The notes below the pieces were generated by a model. The model saw nothing but the letters and a program-made list of their open reading frames with translations, was not told where the DNA came from and searched no databases. 35,220 nucleotides of DNA from Clostridiales bacterium (lineage in GTDB: Bacteria; Bacillota; Clostridia; Christensenellales; UBA3700), in the NCBI GenBank assembly GCA_014799645.1, contig JAAVHQ010000029.1, forward strand, positions 29,661 through 64,880. The letters run 5' to 3'. Each line of letters starts with the position of its first letter. Position 1 is the stretch's first letter. Positions 1 to 5,915 of the stretch are shown in pieces. Both the position numbers and the translations under genes were made by a program.

Positions 1-645
1 ACGGGCGCGTGTTGGATATGCTATTTCAAAGCGTTGTCAATAGGCGACGCGTCAAAGGTCGCCGCAGTTGACAAGTCAAGCGTAGCGTTGTCAGTCTTGC
101 TCGCTATTATCATTTTCCCTGACGAGCGTACTCTTTGGTGGGTAAAACTCATTTGTCTTGCAGTAATCATTATTGGCACAATGTTAATGACGGATATTAA
201 GCGCGGCGACGATAAAAAGAAAATCGCGTGGCTTATTTTCGCGTTGCTATCGGCAATATTTTCGACGGCTACTTCCTTGCTTGGCAAGATAGGCACGGAG
301 AGTATTGATTCGGGCGCGGCGACAGCGTTAAGGACGTGCGTCATTTTGGTTATGGCTTGGCTAATCGTATTTTGCAAAAGAGAAGTCAAGTTTGTTAAGC
401 AACTCAATGGCAAAGAGATTTTATTTATCGTACTTTCGGGAATTTCCACGGGCGCGAACTGGTTCTGTTACTATTACGCAATTCAAAAAGGGCAGGTCAG
501 CGTAGTCGTGCCTATTGACAAAATGAGCATACTAGTTACCGTGGTTTTCTCGCTAATCGTATTCAAAGAAAAATTATCCGCAAAGGCGTGGATAGGTCTT
601 GTCTTGTTGACGGCGGGTACTGTTTGTATGGCAGTATTTACTTGA
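1..645 (+). CDS. EamA/DMT-family transporter, 5' end cut off by the window
   Basis: The reading frame is open from base 1 to the TGA at 643-645, so the N-terminus lies outside the window; an internal TTG at 34 is not a convincing start. The visible ~214 residues show the internal duplication of the drug/metabolite transporter superfamily: a motif beginning CYFKALSIGDASKV and a later one beginning CYYYAIQKGQVSVVV, each followed by a hydrophobic helix and separated by a charged loop (GDDKKK). About seven to eight membrane helices can be seen. Members sit in the cytoplasmic membrane and export or import small metabolites; substrate cannot be read from sequence. It ends 15 bp before the oppositely oriented permease remnant, so the two converge. 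Family assignment is confident, substrate unknown. Confidence 0.85.
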   Translation, partial: TGACWICYFKALSIGDASKVAAVDKSSVALSVLLAIIIFPDERTLWWVKLICLAVIIIGTMLMTDIKRGDDKKKIAWLIFALLSAIFSTATSLLGKIGTESIDSGAATALRTCVILVMAWLIVFCKREVKFVKQLNGKEILFIVLSGISTGANWFCYYYAIQKGQVSVVVPIDKMSILVTVVFSLIVFKEKLSAKAWIGLVLLTAGTVCMAVFT

Positions 646-660
646 CAATCAATCGACTGA

Positions 661-1085
661 TTAAACGGCTACCGTTACGGCAAGCCAAAGCCCAAGCAGA
701 GCGGAGATAAGAGTAGGTATAGCGATTGTTATACCTATTTTCAAAAAGTCCACGTAGCGGAATTTCACGTCGTACGCGCCCTTTTAAGCGTAGCGTTGGC
801 AAGATAACGGAAAAATCCCAATTCGTCTAAAAAGACTGACAGCACAGTCATAGAAATAAACAAAACGAGAATTTTCAAAGGATTGACGGAGTTGTCAGCG
901 ACAAGCGCGCTTCCCACGCTTTGCATATCTACCTGTCCGAAAATAAGCAAAATTGCAGCGCCGATAAGCGTAATTATCCAATACGTATCCAACTTTATTT
1001 TCCCTATTCTCAGCCTAGGAAAAAATATAATGCTCGCAATCATCGCAAGACATGTAAAACAACAAATCAAAATAGAAGCCAACAT
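661..1085 (-). pseudogene. Internally deleted ArsB/SLC13-type anion permease remnant
   Basis: The minus strand from ATG 1085-1083 encodes about 106 residues resembling the N-terminus of ArsB/citrate-type permeases: three hydrophobic segments and the motif SVFLDELGFF, close to the family's L-DEAGFF. The frame then stops at 765. In another frame the DNA continues without a stop from about 781 to TAA 663-661, encoding AYDVKFRYVDFLKIGITIAI and a final hydrophobic helix, which resembles the extreme C-terminus of the same family. The two ends meet near 781, so roughly 290 central residues of a usual ~430-residue permease are missing and the joint is out of frame. I read this as a decayed gene. A frameshifted short membrane protein is less likely. 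Upstream there is only a weak ribosome binding site. Confidence 0.65.
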
Positions 1086-1185
1086 ATATTTATCTCGTGT
1101 ACGATTAAGTCCTTTTTACGCCGCTACAATCTTATCAAATCGCTATGCTTTTGTCAATGGTATTTAATGGAACAAATTCACTATA

Positions 1186-1341
1186 TTAAAAGAACAAAGT
1201 TGTGTACCAATTCCAAAAATCTTTAAGGTAAATCCAAGTATTATCTCCATGCACTGCGTATATGCAACAAATTTCAATTGCGATTACCGCAACAAACAAC
1301 AATATGCCGACAAATATAAACTTTAATATCTTTTTTTTCAT
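1186..1341 (-). CDS. 51-residue single-pass membrane peptide, translationally coupled to the SLOG gene
   Basis: A short frame runs from ATG 1341-1339 to TAA 1188-1186. Its ATG overlaps the TGA of the upstream SLOG gene in an ATGA arrangement, which is typical of translational coupling in an operon. The peptide has a basic start (MKKKILK), one hydrophobic helix (FIFVGILLFVAVIAIEICC) and a short aromatic-rich tail ending WNWYTTLFF, so it should be a membrane-inserted miniprotein. I recognise no family. The overlap, the start codon and the clean helix support it being real. It may act as a membrane effector or partner of the SLOG protein, but that is inference from position. Confidence 0.55.
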   Translation of the reverse strand: MKKKILKFIFVGILLFVAVIAIEICCIYAVHGDNTWIYLKDFWNWYTTLFF

Positions 1342-1850
1342 TTATCCACTTTGCAAAGGTCTATAAGCAAGATAACTTTATTTTCTTTCTTTGCGTAGTT
1401 TATTGTGTACCACGTTCCGCCTTGTTCGATGCCGTTAAAAGCAGCAATGACAACGTTGCTTTTGTCTACCATATAGCGGTTACGCTTTAACATACATTCT
1501 GGGGTGTAACGCTCAGAAACAAGATTTATTTTATCCGCGCGTTTCAAAATGCTTTCATAGCGTAATTTGTCATAACTGTTCCATTTTAGAGTTTGGTTAG
1601 GGCAAGGAATAGCGCACTCCAAAGTGATAGGGTATTTATTTCGCAGTTTCAAAACAATTTCAGCAAAGTCCAAATCGACACCGATAGCCATGCCCGAAAT
1701 AAAGTTAGTAATTCCGTAATCGGTAATTGCAGACTTTATCTTTTCTTCAAGCATTAATAAATAGGCATTATGCTTTTGTTTATCAATACCATACTGAAAT
1801 GGAAAGCCTTTCGGTCTATGTCCTGTACAACAACAAGTTTGATTATTCAT
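1338..1850 (-). CDS. SLOG-family Rossmann protein (YpsA/DUF1273-like)
   Basis: This 170-residue protein begins with the hallmark CCCTGHRP motif (residues 6-13), followed by a helix and FISGMAIGVDLDFAEIVL, the second characteristic SLOG motif (GMA-G-D). Near the end SNVVIAAFNGIEQGGTWYTINYA matches the ligand-pocket GGT region. The length is normal for YpsA-like members. SLOG domains are related to the DprA and LOG folds and are predicted to bind nucleotides or nucleotide derivatives; B. subtilis YpsA is linked to cell division and oxidative stress, but no enzymatic role is settled. Here it is divergent from an XRE regulator gene and overlaps a small membrane peptide gene by 4 bp, an arrangement suggesting a sensor-effector pair. 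Family assignment is firm; function in this setting is inference. Confidence 0.8.
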   Translation of the reverse strand: MNNQTCCCTGHRPKGFPFQYGIDKQKHNAYLLMLEEKIKSAITDYGITNFISGMAIGVDLDFAEIVLKLRNKYPITLECAIPCPNQTLKWNSYDKLRYESILKRADKINLVSERYTPECMLKRNRYMVDKSNVVIAAFNGIEQGGTWYTINYAKKENKVILLIDLCKVDK

Positions 1851-1926
1851 ATATTACTTCTTACCAATAGTATTTTATTACATTGTATCAAGTAGTTATT
1901 TAATTGTCAACCATATTAAAATATTA

Positions 1927-1936
1927 GTGTTAACAC
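1927..1936. promoter_or_regulatory. Perfect 10-bp palindrome, candidate XRE operator
   Basis: GTGTTAACAC is a perfect palindrome in the 107-bp divergent gap between the SLOG and XRE genes, 21 bp upstream of the regulator's ATG. A possible -10 (TAATAT, 1938-1943) lies directly next to it. Small XRE regulators commonly bind such dyads in their own promoter. The sequence shows the dyad; its use as an operator is inferred. Confidence 0.4.
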
Positions 1937-1957
1937 ATAATATACGTGGGATGAATT

Positions 1958-2272
1958 ATGACGATTCAAGAAAGAATTTTAGAGCTTTTGGAAAAGAAGG
2001 GTTGGTCGAAATATAAGTTGGCACAAGAGGCGGGACTATATCAAACTACCGTCTATGATTGGTTCAATGACAAGAACTATACTCCCGATAGAAAATCAAT
2101 AGAATTGATTTGCGCTGCTATGGATATTTCTTTAACAGAATTTTATAGCGGAATAGATGAAGGCGACCTCGATGGTGAACAGATGCTTGTATTACAGTTA
2201 TTTGCAAAAGTGCCTAACGATAAAAAGAAGTTAGTATTTGAATTATTAAAATCAATGGGACAAGAAAATTAA
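1958..2272 (+). CDS. XRE/Cro-CI family HTH transcriptional regulator
   Basis: This is a 104-residue protein with an N-terminal helix-turn-helix at about residues 6-60: KKGWSKYKLAQEAGLYQTTVYDWF reads as the recognition unit, then PDRKSIELICAAMDISLTEF, the usual closing helices of the Cro/CI fold. The last 35 residues form a short helical tail (LVLQLFAKVPNDKKKLVFELLKSM) that could dimerise. It starts at ATG 1958 after a GTGGGATG stretch. It is divergent from the SLOG/miniprotein pair with a palindrome between them, so it probably controls itself and that pair. It is followed closely by an intrinsic terminator, so it is likely monocistronic. The family is clear; the target is inferred. Confidence 0.88.
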   Translation: MTIQERILELLEKKGWSKYKLAQEAGLYQTTVYDWFNDKNYTPDRKSIELICAAMDISLTEFYSGIDEGDLDGEQMLVLQLFAKVPNDKKKLVFELLKSMGQEN

Positions 2273-2283
2273 AGTACTCAAAT

Positions 2284-2320
2284 AAAAAAGCAAGAAGTTT
2301 GAAATTTCTTGCTTTTTTTT
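2284..2320 (+). terminator. Intrinsic terminator after the XRE gene
   Basis: A 13-bp stem AAAAAAGCAAGAA / TTCTTGCTTTTTT with a 9-nt loop ends in an eight-T run. It lies 12 bp after the XRE stop codon. The A-rich 5' arm would let it work on both strands. Confidence 0.8.
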
Positions 2321-2334
2321 AATTTTTATCCGTA

Positions 2335-2411
2335 ACTTTTTCACTATTCGATATTACTTATTACTTTCCAAAATCAACAAGTGAATAGTGAAGAAGTAAT
2401 AAGTAAAAAGT
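2335..2411. repeat. Interleaved inverted-repeat element
   Basis: Three left arms, ACTTTTT (2335-2341), CACTATTC (2342-2349) and ATTACTTATTACTT (2352-2365), have complements to the right in the order GAATAGTG (2383-2390), AAGTAATAAGT (2394-2404) and AAAAAGT (2405-2411). The second and third pairings cross, so the two inner hairpins exclude each other. It is non-coding and AT-rich; it may be a small dispersed element. The structure is seen; the nature is unknown. Confidence 0.45.
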
Positions 2412-2445
2412 AAATCGACAAGTCTTTTACAAGCCTTGTCGATTT
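2412..2445 (-). terminator. Hairpin terminator abutting the tRNA-Thr 3' end
   Basis: An 11-bp perfect stem AAATCGACAAG / CTTGTCGATTT with a 12-nt loop begins at the base next to the encoded CCA end of the tRNA. On the minus strand it is followed by ACTTTTTACTT, giving a T-rich tail. It probably ends the tRNA transcript. Confidence 0.65.
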
Positions 2446-2521
<76 letters not shown>

Positions 2522-2670
2522 ATATTCTATTGTTAAGTTAGTTATTACAGCGTCCTTGGCGGACGTGCGCTCCCGACTGCAAAAGTAACTTTGATTTTCA
2601 AATATACTTTTCGTCGTTGCAGTTCGCTTAGGCTAAAAACAATTATCAATTGTTTTTTTGACGCCACGCG

Positions 2671-2693
2671 CCTGCTGAGCCATAGCAGCATAT
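2671..2693 (-). repeat. 23-bp exact copy of the tRNA-Thr 5' end and its upstream flank
   Basis: This 23-bp segment is identical to 2503-2525, which covers the acceptor 5' strand and part of the D arm of the tRNA plus 4 bp upstream of it. The two copies are 168 bp apart in the same orientation. No integrase is nearby. It may be a truncated tRNA duplicate or the scar of an excised element. Confidence 0.75.
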
Positions 2694-2792
2694 ATTTTTC
2701 GTTTGCTTAATCATTATAAATGAAAGAGAGTTGAGTGTCAAATATTTTTGCGATTAAATTGAAAATGACTTTTGCAAATCACTTTATAAACT

Positions 2793-2814
2793 AAGGCTCG
2801 CAAACGCGAGCCTT
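2793..2814 (-). terminator. galU terminator hairpin
   Basis: The 9-bp perfect stem AAGGCTCGC / GCGAGCCTT with loop AAAC lies 20 bp beyond the galU stop codon. The T tract on the minus strand is weak (TTAGTTTATA), so termination may be partial. Confidence 0.6.
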
Positions 2815-2834
2815 TAATTATCTATATAGGTAAA

Positions 2835-3704
2835 TCACAGTTGAAGACTTTTGATATACGCTTTTAGTCCTTCGCTTAGTTTCTTATCGCGCAGACCGTA
2901 TTCGATTGTCGCTTGGATATAGCCGAGTTTGTCGCCCACGTCGTAACGTCTTCCGTCAAAGGTATATGCGTACGCGCCGGTGGAGTCGGCAATCGTCTGA
3001 ATTGCGTCGGTCAAGCAAACTTCGCCGTTGGGCATAGCGGGGGTCTTTTTCAACACGTCGAAGATGTCGGGCGTGAGAATATATCTGCCTATGCTCGCGA
3101 TAGTAGAGGGGAGTTTGTCGATAGGCGGTTTTTCGACGAGTTTGATTACTTCCGAATACCTGCCTTTCGTCGCGCCAGGTTGGACTATGCCGTACTTAGA
3201 CGCTTCCTCTCTCGGCACTTCTTGACAGCCGAGTATGATTTTGCCCGTGTTGTCATACGCCTCAATGAGTTGTTTAAGACAAGGCTTTTCGGGATTGTAG
3301 ATAATATCGTCGCCGTAGAGTACCGCAAAAGGCTCGTTGCCGACGAACGCTTCGGCTTCAAGCACAGCCATGCCGCTGCCGTTCATTTCCTTTTGACGGA
3401 CGTAATATATGTGCGCCATATTTGATATATCTCTGATTTGTTTGAAATATTCGTCCTTGCCGGCGCGGAGTAGAATTTGTTCCAACTCAACGGAAATATC
3501 GAAATGGTCTTCAATACACTTTTTGTTTTTTCCAAGGATAATAAGAATATCCGTGATACCGCTTTTTACCGCCTCTTCCACAACGTACTGCAAAGTAGGC
3601 GTGTCGACGATAGGCAACATCTCTTTTGGAATCGCCTTCGTCACCGGCAAAAATCTCGTTCCGAAACCTGCGGCAGGAATGACCGCTTTTCTGATTTGTG
3701 TCAT
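2835..3704 (-). CDS. galU: UTP-glucose-1-phosphate uridylyltransferase
   Basis: GalU joins UTP and glucose-1-phosphate into UDP-glucose, the activated sugar for cell-wall, capsule and glycolipid polymers; it is cytoplasmic. The 289-residue length is typical. The N-terminus KAVIPAAGFGTRFLPVTKAI is the nucleotide-binding signature (G-x-G-T-R-x-L-P), followed by KEMLPIVDTP, the sugar-phosphate region VLYGDDIIYN (residues ~128-137) and the LVEKPP motif. The start ATG has an AGGAG site upstream, preceded by a good promoter. It is transcribed away from the heat-shock operon and ends at a hairpin, so it is probably a single-gene transcript. Nothing is missing; the call is secure. Confidence 0.97.
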   Translation of the reverse strand: MTQIRKAVIPAAGFGTRFLPVTKAIPKEMLPIVDTPTLQYVVEEAVKSGITDILIILGKNKKCIEDHFDISVELEQILLRAGKDEYFKQIRDISNMAHIYYVRQKEMNGSGMAVLEAEAFVGNEPFAVLYGDDIIYNPEKPCLKQLIEAYDNTGKIILGCQEVPREEASKYGIVQPGATKGRYSEVIKLVEKPPIDKLPSTIASIGRYILTPDIFDVLKKTPAMPNGEVCLTDAIQTIADSTGAYAYTFDGRRYDVGDKLGYIQATIEYGLRDKKLSEGLKAYIKSLQL

Positions 3705-3749
3705 AATTCTCCTTTTTTATTGCAAAAGTTCAATTATTATCGTTATTCT

Positions 3750-3778
3750 ATTATATACTATTATATTGTATTTTACAA
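3750..3778 (-). promoter_or_regulatory. galU promoter
   Basis: On the minus strand TTGTAA (3778-3773) and a perfect TATAAT (3755-3750) are 17 bp apart, 45 bp upstream of the galU start codon. The first four -35 bases and the last (TTG-A-A pattern) fit sigma-A use. Confidence 0.7.
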
Positions 3779-3896
3779 GTACATTGTTTATGAATAATAC
3801 AAAAGGAAATATTCATATTGAGCAAAATATAGGCTATGAGTAGATTTAAGCGAGAAATATTTTTTTGAAAATTTATCAAAAACAGTATAAAAACTA

Positions 3897-3924
3897 TTGA
3901 CAAGGGAAAAAATCGTGATATAAT
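3897..3924 (+). promoter_or_regulatory. ctsR operon sigma-A promoter
   Basis: A consensus TTGACA (3897-3902) and TATAAT (3919-3924) are separated by 16 bp, 44 bp upstream of the ctsR start. The CtsR heptads begin just downstream of the -10 box, so bound repressor would block initiation. Confidence 0.85.
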
Positions 3925-3932
3925 AAAACTAA

Positions 3933-3968
3933 GGTCAAAGAAAGTCAAACTTTTCAAAGGAGGTCAAA
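3933..3968 (+). promoter_or_regulatory. CtsR operator: tandem heptad repeats
   Basis: The canonical CtsR box is two GGTCAAA-type heptads separated by three bases. Here GGTCAAA (3933-3939), GAA, AGTCAAA (3943-3949) matches it. A second, weaker pair follows: TTTCAAA (3952-3958), GGA, GGTCAAA (3962-3968), which covers the ctsR ribosome binding site and ends directly before the GTG. This predicts autoregulation of the operon by CtsR, relieved by heat or protein stress. Confidence 0.85.
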
Positions 3969-4424
3969 GTGGCGAATATATCCGACGAAATCGAGCAGTT
4001 TATACTCTCTATATGGAATGACGACGAAGAGCTCAAACTGTCGCGCAACGATTTGGCGCAGTATTTCAGCGTTGCTCCCAGTCAGATAAATTACGTGCTT
4101 GCGACCCGTTTTAGTTTTGACAAGGGCTATATCATCGAATCCAAACGCGGCGGCGGCGGTTGCATAACTTTGGTAAGAATAAGCGACGGCAAGGACGAGG
4201 TCTTGCAAGGTATCGTGCAGGAACTCGAAAGTATCGAGGCGTTGTCGTTCAACAGAGCCTGCAACTTCGTGCAGAGGTTGGAGCGCGAAGAGATAATAGA
4301 CGAAAAAGAGGGGGATATAATCAAGAGCGCGATAAGCGACAAAGCGTTGAGTTTTCCCACTCATTCGGCGAACGTCAGGAAAAACGTATTCAAGGAAATC
4401 CTTATTGGATTGATGAGGAGGTAA
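3969..4424 (+). CDS. ctsR: CtsR, transcriptional repressor of class III heat-shock genes
   Basis: CtsR represses clp genes until heat stress or McsB action removes it. The 151-residue protein has the family opening MANISDEIEQFIL, the winged-helix DNA-binding part with NDLAQYFSVAPSQINYVLATRFSF, and the wing KRGGGGCITLVRI, containing the Gly-rich loop that senses heat in B. subtilis CtsR. The C-terminal helical part (residues ~78-150) is the dimerisation and McsB-contact domain. The start is GTG with AGGAGG 5 bp before it, and that site overlaps a CtsR heptad. It is the first gene of ctsR-mcsA-mcsB-clpC. The call is firm from sequence and gene order. Confidence 0.96.
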   Translation: MANISDEIEQFILSIWNDDEELKLSRNDLAQYFSVAPSQINYVLATRFSFDKGYIIESKRGGGGCITLVRISDGKDEVLQGIVQELESIEALSFNRACNFVQRLEREEIIDEKEGDIIKSAISDKALSFPTHSANVRKNVFKEILIGLMRR

Positions 4425-4426
4425 AA

Positions 4427-4906
4427 ATGCTGTGCGAGAGATGCCGTAAGAGAATGGCGACCACGTTTATGAAAGTCAATGGTTGCGACATGGAACTTTG
4501 CGAAGTATGCGCCTCGGGACTCAATATTTATTCGCCGATGATGGACTTTTTCGATATGTTGTTCGACTTTGACGACTATATTGACGAGAGGTACGAGGAA
4601 AGAGTTTGCCCCAACTGCGGACTTAGGGAAAGCCAACTAATCGAGGGATACAAATTCGGTTGCAGTAAGTGCTACGACGTCTTTGCCGACAAAGCCGACG
4701 AATATTTCAGAGAATTGCGCGGCGTAGAGTATAGAGGTAGATTTGCCTCGACCGCTTCCGCTCGCAAGCATAGATATTTGAAAGACGCTACGAAAGCCGA
4801 CTTACCGCGCTTGTACGAGATGTTGCAAATTCCGTCAATCAAGTCGGACAGCGCAAAGACGAAACTTATTATCGACAAGATAAAGGAACTCGAGGGGGGA
4901 AGATAG
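4427..4906 (+). CDS. mcsA: McsA, zinc-finger activator of the McsB arginine kinase
   Basis: The start is ATG 4427, two bases after the ctsR stop, with GAGGAGG inside the ctsR end; the frame is open further upstream but that part overlaps ctsR. The 159-residue protein has paired CxxC zinc-binding motifs: CERC and CEVC near residues 3-32 and CPNC plus CSKC around residues 60-84. The C-terminal part (KADLPRLYEMLQIPSIKSDSAKTKLIIDKIKEL) is the helical UVR-like segment. McsA binds McsB and stimulates phosphorylation of arginines on CtsR and unfolded proteins. Length is a little shorter than the usual ~180. The call is secure from motifs and context. Confidence 0.94.
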   Translation: MLCERCRKRMATTFMKVNGCDMELCEVCASGLNIYSPMMDFFDMLFDFDDYIDERYEERVCPNCGLRESQLIEGYKFGCSKCYDVFADKADEYFRELRGVEYRGRFASTASARKHRYLKDATKADLPRLYEMLQIPSIKSDSAKTKLIIDKIKELEGGR

Positions 4907-4907
4907 T

Positions 4908-5900
4908 ATGGTAAACGCGCATAATACGGTCATTTCCAGTAGAGTTAGATTGGCAAGGAATATCAACGGACTGCCTTTTCCGTCAAGGCTTCGAGGCAAC
5001 GAACCGAAATTGAAAGAACTGTATTCCAAGACGAAAGAAGTATGCGACGAGCGATTCAAAAACAAATTCTTCGGAGTGAGCAGTCTGTCGCCATTGCAAC
5101 TCGGGTCGTTGATAGAAAATCATTTGATTAGCCCTGCGCTGTGCGAAAACGAATTCGGCGCGGTGATCATCAGCGACGACAGGACTCTGTCTATAATGCT
5201 CAACGAAGAAGACCATTTGCGAGAGCAGTGCATACTCGGCGGATACAGATTGGACGAGGCTTATAGGACGGTGGAAAGCGTGGATATGGCTTTGAGAAAT
5301 AAGCTCGACGTCGCTTTCAAAATGCCGTACGGACACCTCACTTCCTGCCCGACGAATTTGGGCGCGGGAATGAGAGCGTCGGTAATGATGTTTTTACCCG
5401 CTATGGCGATAAACCATACGATAGATTTAGAGATAAGAAAGATGCGAGAGCGAGGAATTACGCTTCGAGGCGTCTACGGCGAAGGCTCGACGGCGGACGG
5501 GTATATGTACCAAATTTCCAATCAGTCGGCAGTGGGCATGAGCGAGGACGAAATACTTCAAATAGTAAAGAGCGAAGTCGCTAGGCTTTGCGAACTTGAA
5601 GAGCAAGCGCAACACAGTATTAAGAATGAAAATACGTTCGATAGAATTTGGCGCGCGTACGGACTTTTGAGATATGCGAAACAGTTGTGTCAAAAGGAAT
5701 TTGCCGACAATATCGCGCTTGTCAAACTCGGCGTAATTTACGGCTTGTTCGACATAGACATAGATATGCTCAACAAATTGATAAACGATACTCAAAAAAA
5801 TACGCTTATGCTGAATGAGCGAAGGGAACTCAACGCAAACAAGAGGGATCAAATACGAGCCCAAATGATAAACGAAAAATTGAAATTATACAGAATATAA
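4908..5900 (+). CDS. mcsB: McsB, protein-arginine kinase
   Basis: McsB phosphorylates arginine residues, marking proteins for ClpC-ClpP degradation and inactivating CtsR. The 330-residue protein shows the guanido-kinase fold landmarks: VISSRVRLARNI near the N-terminus (nucleotide-binding arginines) and HLTSCPTNLGAGMRAS with the conserved cysteine at residue 147, then GVYGEGS and the late arginine loop. The usual length is 350-360, so it is slightly short, with a trimmed C-terminus ending KLKLYRI. The start ATG follows GAGGGGGG one base after mcsA. It sits inside the canonical operon between mcsA and clpC. I see no missing key residue. Confidence 0.95.
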   Translation: MVNAHNTVISSRVRLARNINGLPFPSRLRGNEPKLKELYSKTKEVCDERFKNKFFGVSSLSPLQLGSLIENHLISPALCENEFGAVIISDDRTLSIMLNEEDHLREQCILGGYRLDEAYRTVESVDMALRNKLDVAFKMPYGHLTSCPTNLGAGMRASVMMFLPAMAINHTIDLEIRKMRERGITLRGVYGEGSTADGYMYQISNQSAVGMSEDEILQIVKSEVARLCELEEQAQHSIKNENTFDRIWRAYGLLRYAKQLCQKEFADNIALVKLGVIYGLFDIDIDMLNKLINDTQKNTLMLNERRELNANKRDQIRAQMINEKLKLYRI

Positions 5901-5915
5901 TAATGAGGTGATTTA

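Larger units (their letters stand above)
2522..2834. other. 313-bp gene-free region with tRNA-derived and hairpin sequences
   Basis: No supportable coding frame is present. The stretch holds CGTCCTTGGCGGACG (2551-2565), which resembles the neighbouring tRNA anticodon arm; an inverted pair ACTGCAAAAGTA / TACTTTT..TTGCAGT (about 2575-2613); an AT-rich hairpin AAAAACAATT / AATTGTTTTT around 2635-2656; and a 23-bp copy of the tRNA 5' end at 2671-2693. It looks like a split or decayed second tRNA copy interrupted by about 100 bp, but no cloverleaf can be assembled. The galU terminator is at its right end. Confidence 0.5.

Noticed and set aside
2913..3425. 170-residue plus-strand frame opposite galU
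   Set aside because: It is a mirror of galU codons, without a ribosome binding site or recognisable domain.
4160..4426. Longer N-terminus for McsA
   Set aside because: This part overlaps ctsR in another frame, has no McsA-like residues, and ATG 4427 has a strong ribosome binding site.
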